Positions 25,176 to 34,580 of a stretch of 64,000 nucleotides of DNA are shown here, one piece after another. Each line of letters begins with the position of its first letter. Position 1 is the stretch's first letter. The stretch lies in the NCBI GenBank assembly GCA_031549725.1, contig JAVBPH010000046.1:1-64000 (forward strand), written 5' to 3'. Source of the stretch: UBA937 sp031549725 (GTDB taxonomy: Bacteria; Spirochaetota; Spirochaetia; Treponematales; Breznakiellaceae). Under the pieces are notes generated by a model. It searched no databases. It worked only from the letters and a program-made list of their open reading frames with translations, and had not been told where the DNA came from. The translations under genes were made by a program, and so were the position numbers.

Positions 25176-26285
25176 ATGGGATTATTGGAAAAAGCTGATT
25201 CTCGCAATAAGAAAAAGTACCCTTCCCGCGGCAGCGGTTTTAAGTCTTTTATGGCAAAACTCCGGGATCTTCAACTGGTGTGTATAGGGTTTACCGAAAA
25301 GTATCAAATTGATAATAAGCACATCCTTTGCATGTGCCTGGTTCTCCTGGTATTTTATTTCCAGTTATTCAACCTCTCTTTGTTTAGCTCCTTCCAGAGT
25401 ATAAATGCCGCATCTGTTTTTTCAATTTTCGGCGGAAAGCAGACCGGGATGGGAATGCTTCCTGTTATGGAGGACCCCCTGGCTGCTGAAAGTGATATTT
25501 CAGCTGAACTGAATGAGGTTTTGACGGGTGTCCCCGAACCGGTGGAGTATTCAAAACCCCAAATGGTAACCTATTTTTCCTACAAAATTGAAAAGGGCGA
25601 TACCATCGGGGAAATTGCCCAGAATTTTGGGTTAAACCAGGATACGCTGCTATCCGTAAACGGCATTAAAAACTCAAGGCTCATCCAGATTGGGCAGGTT
25701 CTTAAGGTCCCCAACCAGGATGGAATTATGTACACGGTTAAATCCGGCGACACACTGTTGGCTGTGGCAGAAAAATATGAAAGCGAATCCGGGGCTATTC
25801 AGACAGCCAATGAATTGTTTTCCGAAACCATCTATCCCAATTCCAGATTATTCCTTCCCGGCGCCCGGCTGAACATGGTGGAAGTCCAGGAAATCAACGG
25901 GGATCTCTTTATATGGCCCATCAATGGATATATAACGTCCCTCTACGGATACAGGCCCAGTCCTTTCACGGGGGTACGCCAGTTCCACTCAGGACTTGAT
26001 ATTGGAGCTCCCACAGGCACGCCGATTAAAGCAGGCATGTCAGGCCGGGTTACCGCCACAGGCTACGACGATATATCCGGTAATTATGTAGTAATTACCC
26101 ATCATTCCGGCTACAGAACACTGTATGCCCATATGAGCGTCATCAGGACAAAAACCGGAAACTATGTCCGTACCGGCGACAGGATAGGCGACGTCGGAAG
26201 CACCGGCCTGAGTACCGGCCCCCACCTTCATTTTACGGTATACAAGAACGGAGTTACGGTTAATCCCCGGCAGCTGATAAAATAG
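25176..26285 (+). CDS. Murein endopeptidase: two LysM domains + M23 peptidase
   Basis: A 369-residue envelope protein that binds and cuts peptidoglycan cross-bridges. One hydrophobic anchor lies at about residues 48-70. Two LysM repeats follow: YKIEKGDTIGEIAQNFGL at about 130 and YTVKSGDTLLAVAEKYE at about 180. The C-terminal M23 (LytM) domain has the zinc ligands FHSGLDIGAP and GPHLHF, so it looks catalytically intact. A TTG at 25170 is a possible alternative start in frame. Likely role: cell elongation or separation across the periplasm. Confidence 0.93.
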   Translation: MGLLEKADSRNKKKYPSRGSGFKSFMAKLRDLQLVCIGFTEKYQIDNKHILCMCLVLLVFYFQLFNLSLFSSFQSINAASVFSIFGGKQTGMGMLPVMEDPLAAESDISAELNEVLTGVPEPVEYSKPQMVTYFSYKIEKGDTIGEIAQNFGLNQDTLLSVNGIKNSRLIQIGQVLKVPNQDGIMYTVKSGDTLLAVAEKYESESGAIQTANELFSETIYPNSRLFLPGARLNMVEVQEINGDLFIWPINGYITSLYGYRPSPFTGVRQFHSGLDIGAPTGTPIKAGMSGRVTATGYDDISGNYVVITHHSGYRTLYAHMSVIRTKTGNYVRTGDRIGDVGSTGLSTGPHLHFTVYKNGVTVNPRQLIK

Positions 26286-26330
26286 GTTTTTCCTCTGTCC
26301 GGACTAATCCTGAAGGATAAGGGGGAAATT

Positions 26331-26816
26331 GTGATATCTGTTTTTTACAAGACAATGGGACTCTTTTTGATCTCCTTATCTATTTCATGCTGCGCTTCAA
26401 GAAAACATGAAATGAAAGATTATGACCAGGCCTCGCTATGGATAAACCGGACCACCACACCATATTCATCAATTGACAAATATGATGTAGTGGACGTTCC
26501 TTTTTTAATAATGCCGGACGATAAAAAAAGCGAATATATAAAAATCCTGGAATATTCATCCTATGTTGAATTAGAGGAAGATGAGTATTTGAAACTTGCA
26601 AAGAAAAATCTGGAAAAGAAACATGGACTTGCTGTCCGGGCGGTATATGCCCATTCCGGCGGTAATTTTGATGTAATTAGGGATTATAAGAATGATTGCC
26701 ATATACACTATATGGTAATGGGATCAAAAGTTTGGGAATTACATAGAGAGATCCTGATAATTGAAGCCGATGAATTGCCAAATGAAATATTTGTTAGTTA
26801 CAGTGTAGTAAAATAA
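26331..26816 (+). CDS. Small putative lipoprotein of unknown function
   Basis: 161 residues with a GTG start behind AAGGGGGAAA. Residues 1-21 form a signal with the lipobox-like end LSISC, so the mature protein probably begins at Cys20 or Cys21 and is membrane-anchored. The rest is a mixed alpha/beta sequence rich in Lys, Glu and Tyr with no family I recognise. It is more AT-rich than its neighbours. It ends five bases from the convergent 3' end of the large acidic membrane protein gene. Confidence 0.7.
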   Translation: MISVFYKTMGLFLISLSISCCASRKHEMKDYDQASLWINRTTTPYSSIDKYDVVDVPFLIMPDDKKSEYIKILEYSSYVELEEDEYLKLAKKNLEKKHGLAVRAVYAHSGGNFDVIRDYKNDCHIHYMVMGSKVWELHREILIIEADELPNEIFVSYSVVK

Positions 26817-26821
26817 CAGGA

Positions 26822-29332
26822 TTATTCTTCGTCTTTCTTCTTTAAGACCGATTCCACCAGGTCCTTGAAATTGGGATCCAGGTTTTTTCCGTTTGTGCTG
26901 ATATTGGAATCCCTGATATAATTCACACCATCCCGTTCTTCAATGACCGTATCATCCTGGGGGTCGCCGGATTGGGACAGAACTTCTTCCGGTATTTCCT
27001 CGATTTCTTCAGCGGTGTCCGCCGAGTCCTGGCCGGAATCTACTTGTTCCAGTTCGGGCGGATTGTTCATCGTTTCGCTTTGGAAAGGTTTATATACCAG
27101 GGACATGGTATATGAGGAGTTGACTTCTTCCAGGTTTGCCGAAGGGGCACTGCTGTCCTCGGGTTCTTCCGGGGGGATGTCATCATCTACAAAGATATTG
27201 TCAAAGGGTGAATAAATTTCCAGGTTATGATCCAGATCTTCATCCTGTTCATCGACAGTACTGAATTCGATTTCGCTGGCCAGCCTGGATATATCTTCCT
27301 CGGACATCTTTTTGCTGCGTTCGTTTGAATCAGCTTCATCGAGTTCTTCCAGTTCTTCAGGTTCTGCGGATGTTTCATTCTGATTAATAATATCAATGAC
27401 CGAGTCCACATCGTCATCAACCAATTCCAGACCGCTGGTTTCCACGATGTAGGGGATATCATCATCACCAAAGGCAAGCCGGATATTTGACGGATGTTTC
27501 TTTTCCTGGCCGGCTTCTGCTTTTTCAAGATGGATACTGCTGTCGGGGCCATCCGCATCGTCCAGTTCTTCCAATTCTTCAAGCTGTTCCGCAATGTCGG
27601 CGATGTTTTCTTCTGCAGGGATTTCCTGGCTGGTTTCCATGGGAACCGGCTCATCCGCATCGCCCAATTCTTCCACAACTTCCGTTTCTTCGGATAAAGG
27701 AATCTCTTCCAGTTCTTCCAGGGAAGAATCGCTTTCTTCGTTAAGTTCTTCCAGGTCTTCCAAAACTTCGCTGTCCGGCGGGGCTGTGATTTCTTCCAAC
27801 TCTTCTATGGGATCAGCGGATTCGGCGGTTGTCACTGGTTCGCCTTCATCCTCCAGTTCTTCAAGATCCTCGGGTACTTCTTCCTCCGGGGAGGTTTTAT
27901 CTTCCTCCAACTCTTCCAGCAATTCCTCTGGTTCTGCGGTGGGGGCCACTTCTTCCGCATCCCCCAGTTCTTCCAGGTCATCGGGTTCGTCCGGGATTTT
28001 CCGGTTATCCGCTTTTTGTGTTTCCCGGGGAAGTTCGGGGATCCCCGCGGATGCCGGAACATTGGATGCGGCAGCCAGAACCCGGTTCAATATAGAAGAA
28101 AGTTTGTCTTCATCAATATTTGCATTAATTTGAGGCTGTTCCCGGGAACCCATCACGGCGGCCATTTCATCCCAGGATTTGTCAAACAGGGTATCAATAT
28201 CCAAATCACCCCGGCTGCCCGGTTTTGTTTTGATTCCCCGTTTCAATTCGTTCCGGACTTCTTCCCGGCGCTGTTCCAGTTCCCGGCTCCAGCGGGACCA
28301 GTCCATATCACCCTTGCGGTCATAGTATTCTTCAAACAGGCTGATCTGAAGACGTTTCAGCCTGTTCTGGATAACCGTCATGGAATCCTGCTGCAGATTA
28401 AACAGCAGGAAGATGATCAGGTAGGTGGTTAAAAAGAAGGAAGCCAAAAGTATGAGCTTCATGGCAAAGGGGAATTCAAATAATGCTTCGTCCGCAATTT
28501 TACCGATAAAAATACCCTGATCAGTTTTTGCGGAGATCAGTGCAAACGACAACCCATTATTCCCTGAGTCCAGGGGAGTCAGGGTGGTGATACCTTCGTT
28601 CCAGACAGTACGGACCGCATTCACGAGGGCGTCCTTTCCGGCCCGGGGCATACCGATGACGATTCCCGATGGGCCGGATATAATCGACACGTCCTCCCCG
28701 TATTTGATGAGACCTTCACTTAAAAGGCGGTCGGAAATTGCCCGGACGGAAAGGGAGAAAATAGCGGTTCCCCGGTATACATTATACGAATCATAAAACG
28801 GGAGGGAAAACAGCATTCTGTCCTGGGAGGAATCCAGGGTCAGCTTTGTTTCACCCCGGTTGGGGACGGAAATTTCATTGTAGGGGAATGGCTCATTTTC
28901 CTCTTCATAATTACGGTAGGAAATTGACAGCCGGTCCTGGTGGAGTATGTCCGACAGGAGAGTTGAATAATGGATTCTCCTACCCGCGGCATCCACAAAT
29001 CTGACGGACTGAAGCCCCCCCAGGGATTCCATAAGGGTTCCAAATAACTTGGAACGTTCAAAAATATCTTCAGCGCTTTGATTCGGCAGGAAACTCCGCC
29101 GGACGGCTTCATTTTGGATGGTAATAGAAAAACGGGTATCCAGTTCTTTAATGTAATCCTGGATGGTCCGGGTATCCTGCTGCAGGTCCCGGGACAGGTT
29201 TTTTGTAATAGAAGGATTATAGAAACGGGTTTCCACCAGGTCAAAAAGTCCTACAAAGGAAACAACCGTAAAGATGGCAAAGAGAAAAACTGATATTAGT
29301 AAGCTCAAAGACGCCTTTTGTGATACTGTCAA
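26822..29332 (-). CDS. Large two-TM membrane protein with acidic EELEEL cytoplasmic tail
   Basis: 836 residues, TTG start behind AGGAAA. TM1 is at about 8-30 and TM2 at about 292-315. The roughly 260-residue extracytoplasmic part between them resembles bacterial sensor (Cache-like) domains in layout only. The cytoplasmic tail (316-836) is highly acidic, with many copies of EELEEL, LEELGDADE and similar units between 440 and 690. No kinase, GGDEF, HAMP-effector or methyl-accepting motif is visible. It is organised like a receptor whose output is protein binding through the acidic repeats, but the function is unknown. Confidence 0.75.
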   Translation of the reverse strand: MTVSQKASLSLLISVFLFAIFTVVSFVGLFDLVETRFYNPSITKNLSRDLQQDTRTIQDYIKELDTRFSITIQNEAVRRSFLPNQSAEDIFERSKLFGTLMESLGGLQSVRFVDAAGRRIHYSTLLSDILHQDRLSISYRNYEEENEPFPYNEISVPNRGETKLTLDSSQDRMLFSLPFYDSYNVYRGTAIFSLSVRAISDRLLSEGLIKYGEDVSIISGPSGIVIGMPRAGKDALVNAVRTVWNEGITTLTPLDSGNNGLSFALISAKTDQGIFIGKIADEALFEFPFAMKLILLASFFLTTYLIIFLLFNLQQDSMTVIQNRLKRLQISLFEEYYDRKGDMDWSRWSRELEQRREEVRNELKRGIKTKPGSRGDLDIDTLFDKSWDEMAAVMGSREQPQINANIDEDKLSSILNRVLAAASNVPASAGIPELPRETQKADNRKIPDEPDDLEELGDAEEVAPTAEPEELLEELEEDKTSPEEEVPEDLEELEDEGEPVTTAESADPIEELEEITAPPDSEVLEDLEELNEESDSSLEELEEIPLSEETEVVEELGDADEPVPMETSQEIPAEENIADIAEQLEELEELDDADGPDSSIHLEKAEAGQEKKHPSNIRLAFGDDDIPYIVETSGLELVDDDVDSVIDIINQNETSAEPEELEELDEADSNERSKKMSEEDISRLASEIEFSTVDEQDEDLDHNLEIYSPFDNIFVDDDIPPEEPEDSSAPSANLEEVNSSYTMSLVYKPFQSETMNNPPELEQVDSGQDSADTAEEIEEIPEEVLSQSGDPQDDTVIEERDGVNYIRDSNISTNGKNLDPNFKDLVESVLKKKDEE

Positions 29333-29565
29333 TTTCGATTTTCCTGTTTCAGCACTTCATTATATTATCGGAATCCTTTACTATTAAATATATACTTCTG
29401 TTTTAAGAAAGCATCGTTTTTTGATAAAATTATATACCAGAATGGTTTAAAAACCCGGTTATTCAGACGCCGGATTTGGGAAATCGGAGGTTTTATATTT
29501 ATTAAAAAAGTCCTGTTCCGGGATACATTGTTTTTAAAACAGTTCTTTGAGGAATTATACTATAG

Positions 29566-30873
29566 ATGAAAGAAATGCATGAAGTAGAAGACCAGCCCAA
29601 TAGGGCTTTTCTTATTGGAATCCAGGACAGCAATATAAACCGGGAGGAATCCCAATCCCTGTCAAAGGAATTGGCGGGATTAGCCGGTACATTAGGGGTG
29701 GAAATTATTGCCCTTGAGACGGTTCATATCCGGGAACATCATCCAAAATATGGTATGGGCAGCGGCAAGGCGGAGGAAATCGCCGGAAAAGTCCGTGAAC
29801 TGGAGGCGGACTGTATCATTTTTGACCAGGAAATTACCCCTTCACAGCAGAGAAACTGGGAAAAGCTGACCGGAATTGCCGTGGTGGACCGCCAGGAAGT
29901 GATTATCCAGATCTTTGCCGGCCGCGCCAGGACCCGGGAAGCGGAATTACAGGTTAATTTAGCCGAGTTAAAGTATTCTTTACCCAGATTAACCCATAAA
30001 TACATCGATTTAAACCGCCAAAAGGGAGGCCGTTACGGCACCAAAGGGTCCGGAGAAACAAAGCTGGAAATGGACCGGCGGCAGGTTGAACAGAAAATTC
30101 ATAAAATTGAGGCAGAATTGAAGGAGGTCCGGAAGAACCGGGCTACACAGAGGAAGAAACGTGAAAAAATACCCATTCCAGGCTGTGCCCTGGTGGGGTA
30201 TACCAATGCGGGAAAATCTTCCCTGTTAAACGCCATGACCCAGGCCGATGCCTTTGTGGAGGATAAGCTCTTTGCCACCCTGGACCCGACCACCCGGCGC
30301 CTGGAAATAGGCAAGGGCAGGCCCGTCCTTCTTACCGATACGGTGGGATTTATCCGCCGTCTGCCCCACGATCTGGTGGATGCCTTTAAATCAACCCTGG
30401 AAGAGGCTTCCCTGGCATCGGTGCTGATCCATGTACTGGACGCTTCCGATCCTGATGCGGACAGGTATTATAAGACCACCATGGATGTTCTCCGGGAGCT
30501 TAAGGCTGATGCGACACCTATGATACTGGTCCTTAACAAGGCTGATAAAACCAGCCAGGAAACCCTGGAAGATCTGCATAGACGGTATCCCCGCAGCATA
30601 GCGGTTTCGGCTAAAACAGGTCTGGGCTTGGATGAGCTGGCAAAACGTATCGATGAAACCCTGTCGGTAAATCAATATTGTTTCCGGTTTCCCTCATCCA
30701 GGACAGACCTGCCTGCGCTGCTTCACCGCCGGGGAACCGTGATCAGTGAATCGTATAATGATGAATATATTGAGGTGGAAGCCCGGGTTGACAGTGTATT
30801 GTTGTCCCAGTTGGAGGAATGGCTCTGCGGTCCGGGGGATATCGAAACAGTTTCCAACGAAGAATCGATGTGA
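29566..30873 (+). CDS. hflX: Ribosome-associated GTPase HflX
   Basis: A 435-residue GTPase that binds the 50S subunit and splits or rescues ribosomes under stress in characterised bacteria. The N-terminal HflX domain (about 20-190) contains the YGMGSGKAEEI and GGRYGTKGSGETKLE blocks. The G domain shows GYTNAGKSSLLNA (G1), the switch TLDPTTR (G2), DTVGFI (G3), NKAD (G4) and SAKTG (G5). The start at 29566 follows GAGGAA at a long distance; an ATG nine bases later is an alternative. Confidence 0.95.
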   Translation: MKEMHEVEDQPNRAFLIGIQDSNINREESQSLSKELAGLAGTLGVEIIALETVHIREHHPKYGMGSGKAEEIAGKVRELEADCIIFDQEITPSQQRNWEKLTGIAVVDRQEVIIQIFAGRARTREAELQVNLAELKYSLPRLTHKYIDLNRQKGGRYGTKGSGETKLEMDRRQVEQKIHKIEAELKEVRKNRATQRKKREKIPIPGCALVGYTNAGKSSLLNAMTQADAFVEDKLFATLDPTTRRLEIGKGRPVLLTDTVGFIRRLPHDLVDAFKSTLEEASLASVLIHVLDASDPDADRYYKTTMDVLRELKADATPMILVLNKADKTSQETLEDLHRRYPRSIAVSAKTGLGLDELAKRIDETLSVNQYCFRFPSSRTDLPALLHRRGTVISESYNDEYIEVEARVDSVLLSQLEEWLCGPGDIETVSNEESM

Positions 30874-30987
30874 AATAATCCGTAAAAATATGGTTTTTCG
30901 GTCCCTTTGATGTTTCGAAACCCCCGAAACCACCAATAAGGAAAAGAGATTTTCTCCAGAGCTCCTTTTGAAGGGCCTTTGAAATCA

Positions 30988-31014
30988 ACACAGAGGAACA
31001 AATTACACAGAGGA
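30988..31014 (+). repeat. Pair of ACACAGAGGA motifs
   Basis: Two direct copies of ACACAGAGGA (30988-30997 and 31005-31014) in the 298-base gap between hflX and the NUDIX gene. The same ten bases recur at 56981, 57012 and 57807 around the second RAYT gene. Nothing else recognised in 30874-31171. Confidence 0.55.
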
Positions 31015-31171
31015 GAGAATAAAATTTTCCACTGCCAGCTCAAAAGGCGGCTTCCGAGGCTCCCGAAGGATTGAAATTATTCCAGAAAAAACAATACCAT
31101 CAATGTTTTCCAAATCATTTTAAATATATCCTGCATGTACATTCCGGCATTTTTTATGGTATGTATAAGGT

Positions 31172-31735
31172 ATGAAGAAAAACGAAAACAACCTCATCTG
31201 GTCTCTGGAAGACAGAAATATCATTTTTAATACCAGGGTTTTTAACATTGCTGAATTAAAGAGCCGGGCACCCAACGGTGAAGTTGGCACATTTACGGTG
31301 ATGGATGCCCCGGATTGGGCAATAATCATTCCGGTTCTGAAAAAAAATGATGAAGATTATTTTGTGATGGTCCGCCAGTGGCGGCATGGTTCCCAGGAAC
31401 TGAGCCTGGAATTTCCCGGAGGTGTTTTTGAACCCGGTGAAGACAGTCATAAGGCGGCGGTCCGGGAAATGCAGGAAGAAACCGGCTATATAGCAAATAA
31501 TGTGGAATATGCGGGGGTTTTCAGTCCGAATCCGGCGATTATGTCAAACAGGGTTCATTTCTTTGTTGCCAGGGATTTAGTTAATACCGGGAAACAGCAT
31601 TTAGATATTGATGAATTTGTAGATATTGAATTAGTTCCGGTGAAGGAAGTAATCCAAGGCATGGGGCGTCCACCCTATGTGCACGCCCTCATGGCCTCGG
31701 CATTATGTCTTTACTTGCGGGGGAGCGGAGCGTAG
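31172..31735 (+). CDS. NUDIX hydrolase, ADP-ribose pyrophosphatase-like
   Basis: A 187-residue cytoplasmic hydrolase of nucleoside diphosphate-linked compounds. The complete NUDIX box is present, from GGVFEPGE to REMQEETG (about residues 89-111), preceded by the WRHGSQELSLEFPGG block typical of ADP-ribose/ADP-sugar pyrophosphatases (NudF type). The C-terminus overlaps the convergent LysM gene by 25 bases. The likely substrate is ADP-ribose or ADP-sugars; specificity is not provable here. Confidence 0.88.
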   Translation: MKKNENNLIWSLEDRNIIFNTRVFNIAELKSRAPNGEVGTFTVMDAPDWAIIIPVLKKNDEDYFVMVRQWRHGSQELSLEFPGGVFEPGEDSHKAAVREMQEETGYIANNVEYAGVFSPNPAIMSNRVHFFVARDLVNTGKQHLDIDEFVDIELVPVKEVIQGMGRPPYVHALMASALCLYLRGSGA

Positions 31736-32643
31736 GTCCGTCCGGACTGCCACATACCCTGCCGGGTTTCACCCTTGATGCTGGGAATGTCCAGAACCAT
31801 ACCGGGATGGATCAGATCGGGATTATTCGGCTGGGGCATTTTGGATTTATTGGCTTCATAGAGAACCTTCCACTTGGTGGGATCTCCGTAAACCCATGAA
31901 TACCCTGCTATATTCCAGAGACAATCCTTTTCTCCCTGCCATGTGCGCACCGTGTACTGGGCGGGCAGAGGAAGCACATCCTGGGCATCACCTAACACGT
32001 ACAGAACATTCCGGGCTGCCTTGATGGCGGTTTCCCAGTCTTCTGCTTCCCGGGCAGTGGTGGCTTCGGTGTAGGAAGCCTGGGCCCGGTTGTACTGATC
32101 CGGGTAGGTTTTGTCGATACCCCTGGAAACTGCCCAGGCCATGCGGTCCTTGGCTTGTTTAATGGCGTCATCGGCCTCGCGGATCTTCAGCTGCAGTGCC
32201 ACGTATTCATCGGAAAGCTGTGCATACCGGAGGGATTCCGCGGCATAGTTGGCGGAAGCATCGTAATCGCCGGAATCAAATGAACTCTGGGCCATCTGCT
32301 TAAGACGGACACTTTCCCGGAAATACTGGTTGTTCCTGATGCTGTTGGGAATAATCCCGCCGGCATCACTGGATGCGGCGGCTACCAGGGTTGCCACCGA
32401 GGTAAAATCAATCTCTTCTGCGGCATCTCCGGGATTAAAAGCCCAGAGATATGCCACATCGGCAAAGTCGGGCAGATCAAATACTGCAACCGCCGGAAGA
32501 TATACGAATGATGCTTCTGCCAGCACTTCAGGAGCAGCAGTAGATTCTACAAAGACAGGCTCGGGTAAATCAAAATGTTGGGCAAAAACCTGGACACTAA
32601 TAACTAAAGTGAGCAACAAAGCAATTATTAAAGCACGTTTCAT
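31711..32643 (-). CDS. Secreted helical protein with C-terminal LysM domain
   Basis: 310 residues with a cleavable signal peptide (about 1-21, ending VFAQ). The middle (about 110-230) is a long alpha-helical, Ala-rich region with repeated ASYTEA/AENY-like TPR-type periodicity. The end (about 235-300) is a LysM-like module starting YTVRTWQGEKDCLWNIAG and ending MVLDIPSI. Predicted to sit in the periplasm on peptidoglycan. Its ATG overlaps the lipoprotein gene upstream (ATGA), and the two proteins share the helical Ala-rich character, so they probably work together. Confidence 0.8.
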   Translation of the reverse strand: MKRALIIALLLTLVISVQVFAQHFDLPEPVFVESTAAPEVLAEASFVYLPAVAVFDLPDFADVAYLWAFNPGDAAEEIDFTSVATLVAAASSDAGGIIPNSIRNNQYFRESVRLKQMAQSSFDSGDYDASANYAAESLRYAQLSDEYVALQLKIREADDAIKQAKDRMAWAVSRGIDKTYPDQYNRAQASYTEATTAREAEDWETAIKAARNVLYVLGDAQDVLPLPAQYTVRTWQGEKDCLWNIAGYSWVYGDPTKWKVLYEANKSKMPQPNNPDLIHPGMVLDIPSIKGETRQGMWQSGRTYAPLPRK

Positions 32644-33758
32644 TGTGCACCTCCTTCGAGTCTGGCCTCAGCTTCTTCTGCGGTGTGTTCGCTTTCTAGG
32701 ATTTTCTTTTCAGCGGCATCAATTGCAGCTTGAGCCTGGTCACGTTTATATACTGCCAACTCCCTTACCGTATCAAACATGGAAACGGATTGGGCGTAGG
32801 ATTCGGCGGCAATTTGATAATCCTCGGATCTGAAGGATGCCTGTCCCTGTCTGTAGATTGCATCGGCTTTGTCGAATTCCTGCTTAACCGCCACCGGGGC
32901 CTTTACATCCACCGCGGCCTTTCTGGCTCCTGTGGCGGCATTGCCTTCCTGGGTGGCCAGGCTGAACCAGGCTTTCCTTAATACAGTGTTGTATCCCGAC
33001 AGGGCCTGCTGGGCACTGATCAGTGCATCTTCTATATCGCCTTCATCATACAGGACTATTGCCAAAAGGCCTTTTTCATCTGCCATATTGAAGGTATCCC
33101 GGTCAAAGAATGCAAAACCCCGGTCTTCAATTTCCGTCCTGGCTTCGTATGCGTCAGCCCCGGTTTTCAGGGCCACATAGTAGGGGAGGGCTATCTTGGC
33201 ATTTTCAATGGTCATGATATAATCCCCGAATTCCCAGGCTGCTTCCGCATTTACGGCATATTCTTCCGCCACCAGGAACCGTTCCGGAGAAAGGTCAACA
33301 ATATCGGTCGCAATAGCTGCCGACCTGGCTTCCAGCATCCTGTCCCGGCATGCTTCTGCATATTTAGGAATAGAATTGGCGGTGATATCCTCAAATGCCA
33401 GGGCTATTCCATTGTATGTTCCCGCCACGGTACGGTAGGCATCTTCGGTTTCTTCCACCACCGAGTTATTTTCCAGAATGAACTGAGATTCGGTTTCATT
33501 CCATTCATCAGGAAAATACACCGGGCCGTCTACTTCGATTGACATCGCTCTGGCTACATCAGCTCTAACCCTGGCCGCATTCAGGGCATCGATCAGATCC
33601 TGGCTGATACCCTTTGGAGTTTCGGTGGTTGTAGTTCCGGTCTGGGAACCATCTACCAGGTTGTCCTCCACCGTGTCCGTGCCAGTAGTTTTACATGAAA
33701 CCATGACAAAGATTAGTACTAGAAATAGAATACCCACGCCCATTAATCTACGTTTCAT
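32640..33758 (-). CDS. Helical (TPR-like) lipoprotein
   Basis: A 372-residue lipoprotein. The frame is open from 33809, but the ATG at 33758 has AGGAG seven bases upstream and begins a normal lipoprotein signal, MKRRLMGVG...VMVSC. After a short TTTTET-rich linker the mature protein is almost entirely helical, with repeats built on Ala, Tyr and Glu (SAQQALSGYN, AESYAQSVSMF), suggesting TPR-like hairpins. It is coupled to the LysM protein downstream. A paired envelope scaffold is plausible; no enzymatic motif is visible. Confidence 0.78.
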   Translation of the reverse strand: MKRRLMGVGILFLVLIFVMVSCKTTGTDTVEDNLVDGSQTGTTTTETPKGISQDLIDALNAARVRADVARAMSIEVDGPVYFPDEWNETESQFILENNSVVEETEDAYRTVAGTYNGIALAFEDITANSIPKYAEACRDRMLEARSAAIATDIVDLSPERFLVAEEYAVNAEAAWEFGDYIMTIENAKIALPYYVALKTGADAYEARTEIEDRGFAFFDRDTFNMADEKGLLAIVLYDEGDIEDALISAQQALSGYNTVLRKAWFSLATQEGNAATGARKAAVDVKAPVAVKQEFDKADAIYRQGQASFRSEDYQIAAESYAQSVSMFDTVRELAVYKRDQAQAAIDAAEKKILESEHTAEEAEARLEGGAQ

Positions 33759-34121
33759 AATCAGCTCCTGATAATAACATTTTTTCCAGTAATAACTGTG
33801 TATAAACATAATCAGCTTTTAGGAAAAATGATATCCTAAAATAAACCTTTTCTTACTGATAACTTCAATAAAAAAGATATTTTTACAGGAATTCTGCCAA
33901 TCATTTCATTTTAAAATAAAATTTTTGGTCTAAATCCCACTATATTAGTATATTCCTGTTTATATCGCAAAACAAGGGCAAATCAAATAAATAATTATCA
34001 CGAAATTAATTCCCGGATCCGGATACCTTTCCGGTGGAGGTCCGGGCATTAAAAATAAAATATGTTTGTCAAAGTGAATTATATTTTGTATTTAAGCCAT
34101 ATATTATGATAACATTGCTAA
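33759..34121. other. AT-rich intergenic region
   Basis: About 360 bases, mostly AT, upstream of the lipoprotein operon (leftward) and before repeat A4. It should contain the leftward promoter. No ORF, RNA gene or repeat recognised. Confidence 0.4.
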
Positions 34122-34255
34122 GGAAACACTGATTAATGCCCATAGAGCATTAATCAGTGTATTCTTTAACGTAGGCAATTCTTTGTGCAGCAAAGAATTG
34201 CGGAGGGAAACGCTGATTGGTCGCACATTGCGACCGGTTTAATCAGCGGTTCCCT
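34122..34255 (+). repeat. Family A three-hairpin repeat, copy A4
   Basis: A 134-bp copy in the orientation of A1: GGAAACACTGATTAATGC/GCATTAATCAGTGTATTC, then GCAATTCTTTG/CAAAGAATTGC, then GGGAAACGC/GCGGTTCCC with internal GGTCGCA/TGCGACC. The AAGGAG ribosome site of the next gene begins directly at its end (34257). Confidence 0.9.
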
Positions 34256-34267
34256 AAAGGAGTTTAT

Positions 34268-34489
34268 ATGGCGGATATTACTTTTGATGTGGTGAAACAT
34301 TTTGGCGTTTTGTCGGAAGAAAAAACCGGATGGAAAAAGGAAGTCAACCTGGTTTCCTGGAACGGCAGGACCCCAAAGATTGATATCCGGGACTGGGCTC
34401 CCGGACATGAAAAAATGGGCAAGGGAATTACCCTTTCACCGGAAGAAGCCAAAAGCCTTGTGGAAATATTGTCGAAAGCGGTGGAATAA
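34268..34489 (+). CDS. YdbC/PC4-like single-stranded nucleic acid-binding protein
   Basis: A 73-residue protein resembling the bacterial YdbC family, which has the PC4 (transcriptional coactivator p15) fold and binds single-stranded DNA as a dimer. Marks are the WKKEVNLVSWNGR strand pair, DIRDWAPGHEKMGKGITL and the C-terminal helix. The frame opens upstream inside repeat A4, but AAGGAG and the family N-terminus set the start at 34268. A role in transcription, replication or repair is likely but unspecified. Confidence 0.85.
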   Translation: MADITFDVVKHFGVLSEEKTGWKKEVNLVSWNGRTPKIDIRDWAPGHEKMGKGITLSPEEAKSLVEILSKAVE

Positions 34490-34580
34490 TCATTCCCGGG
34501 AAGACAGGCCCGGCGGAAAAATAACTTCCCCCGGAAATCCCAAAGGAAGACCAGGGCGATCCGGCTTTTGAGGGAAAGGG

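Noticed and set aside
27594..28133. Ser-rich frame opposite the acidic membrane protein
   Set aside because: A mirror of the GAA/GAG-rich tail read on the other strand (GAA/GAG become TTC/CTC and TCT/TCC in another frame); no ribosome site or independent evidence.
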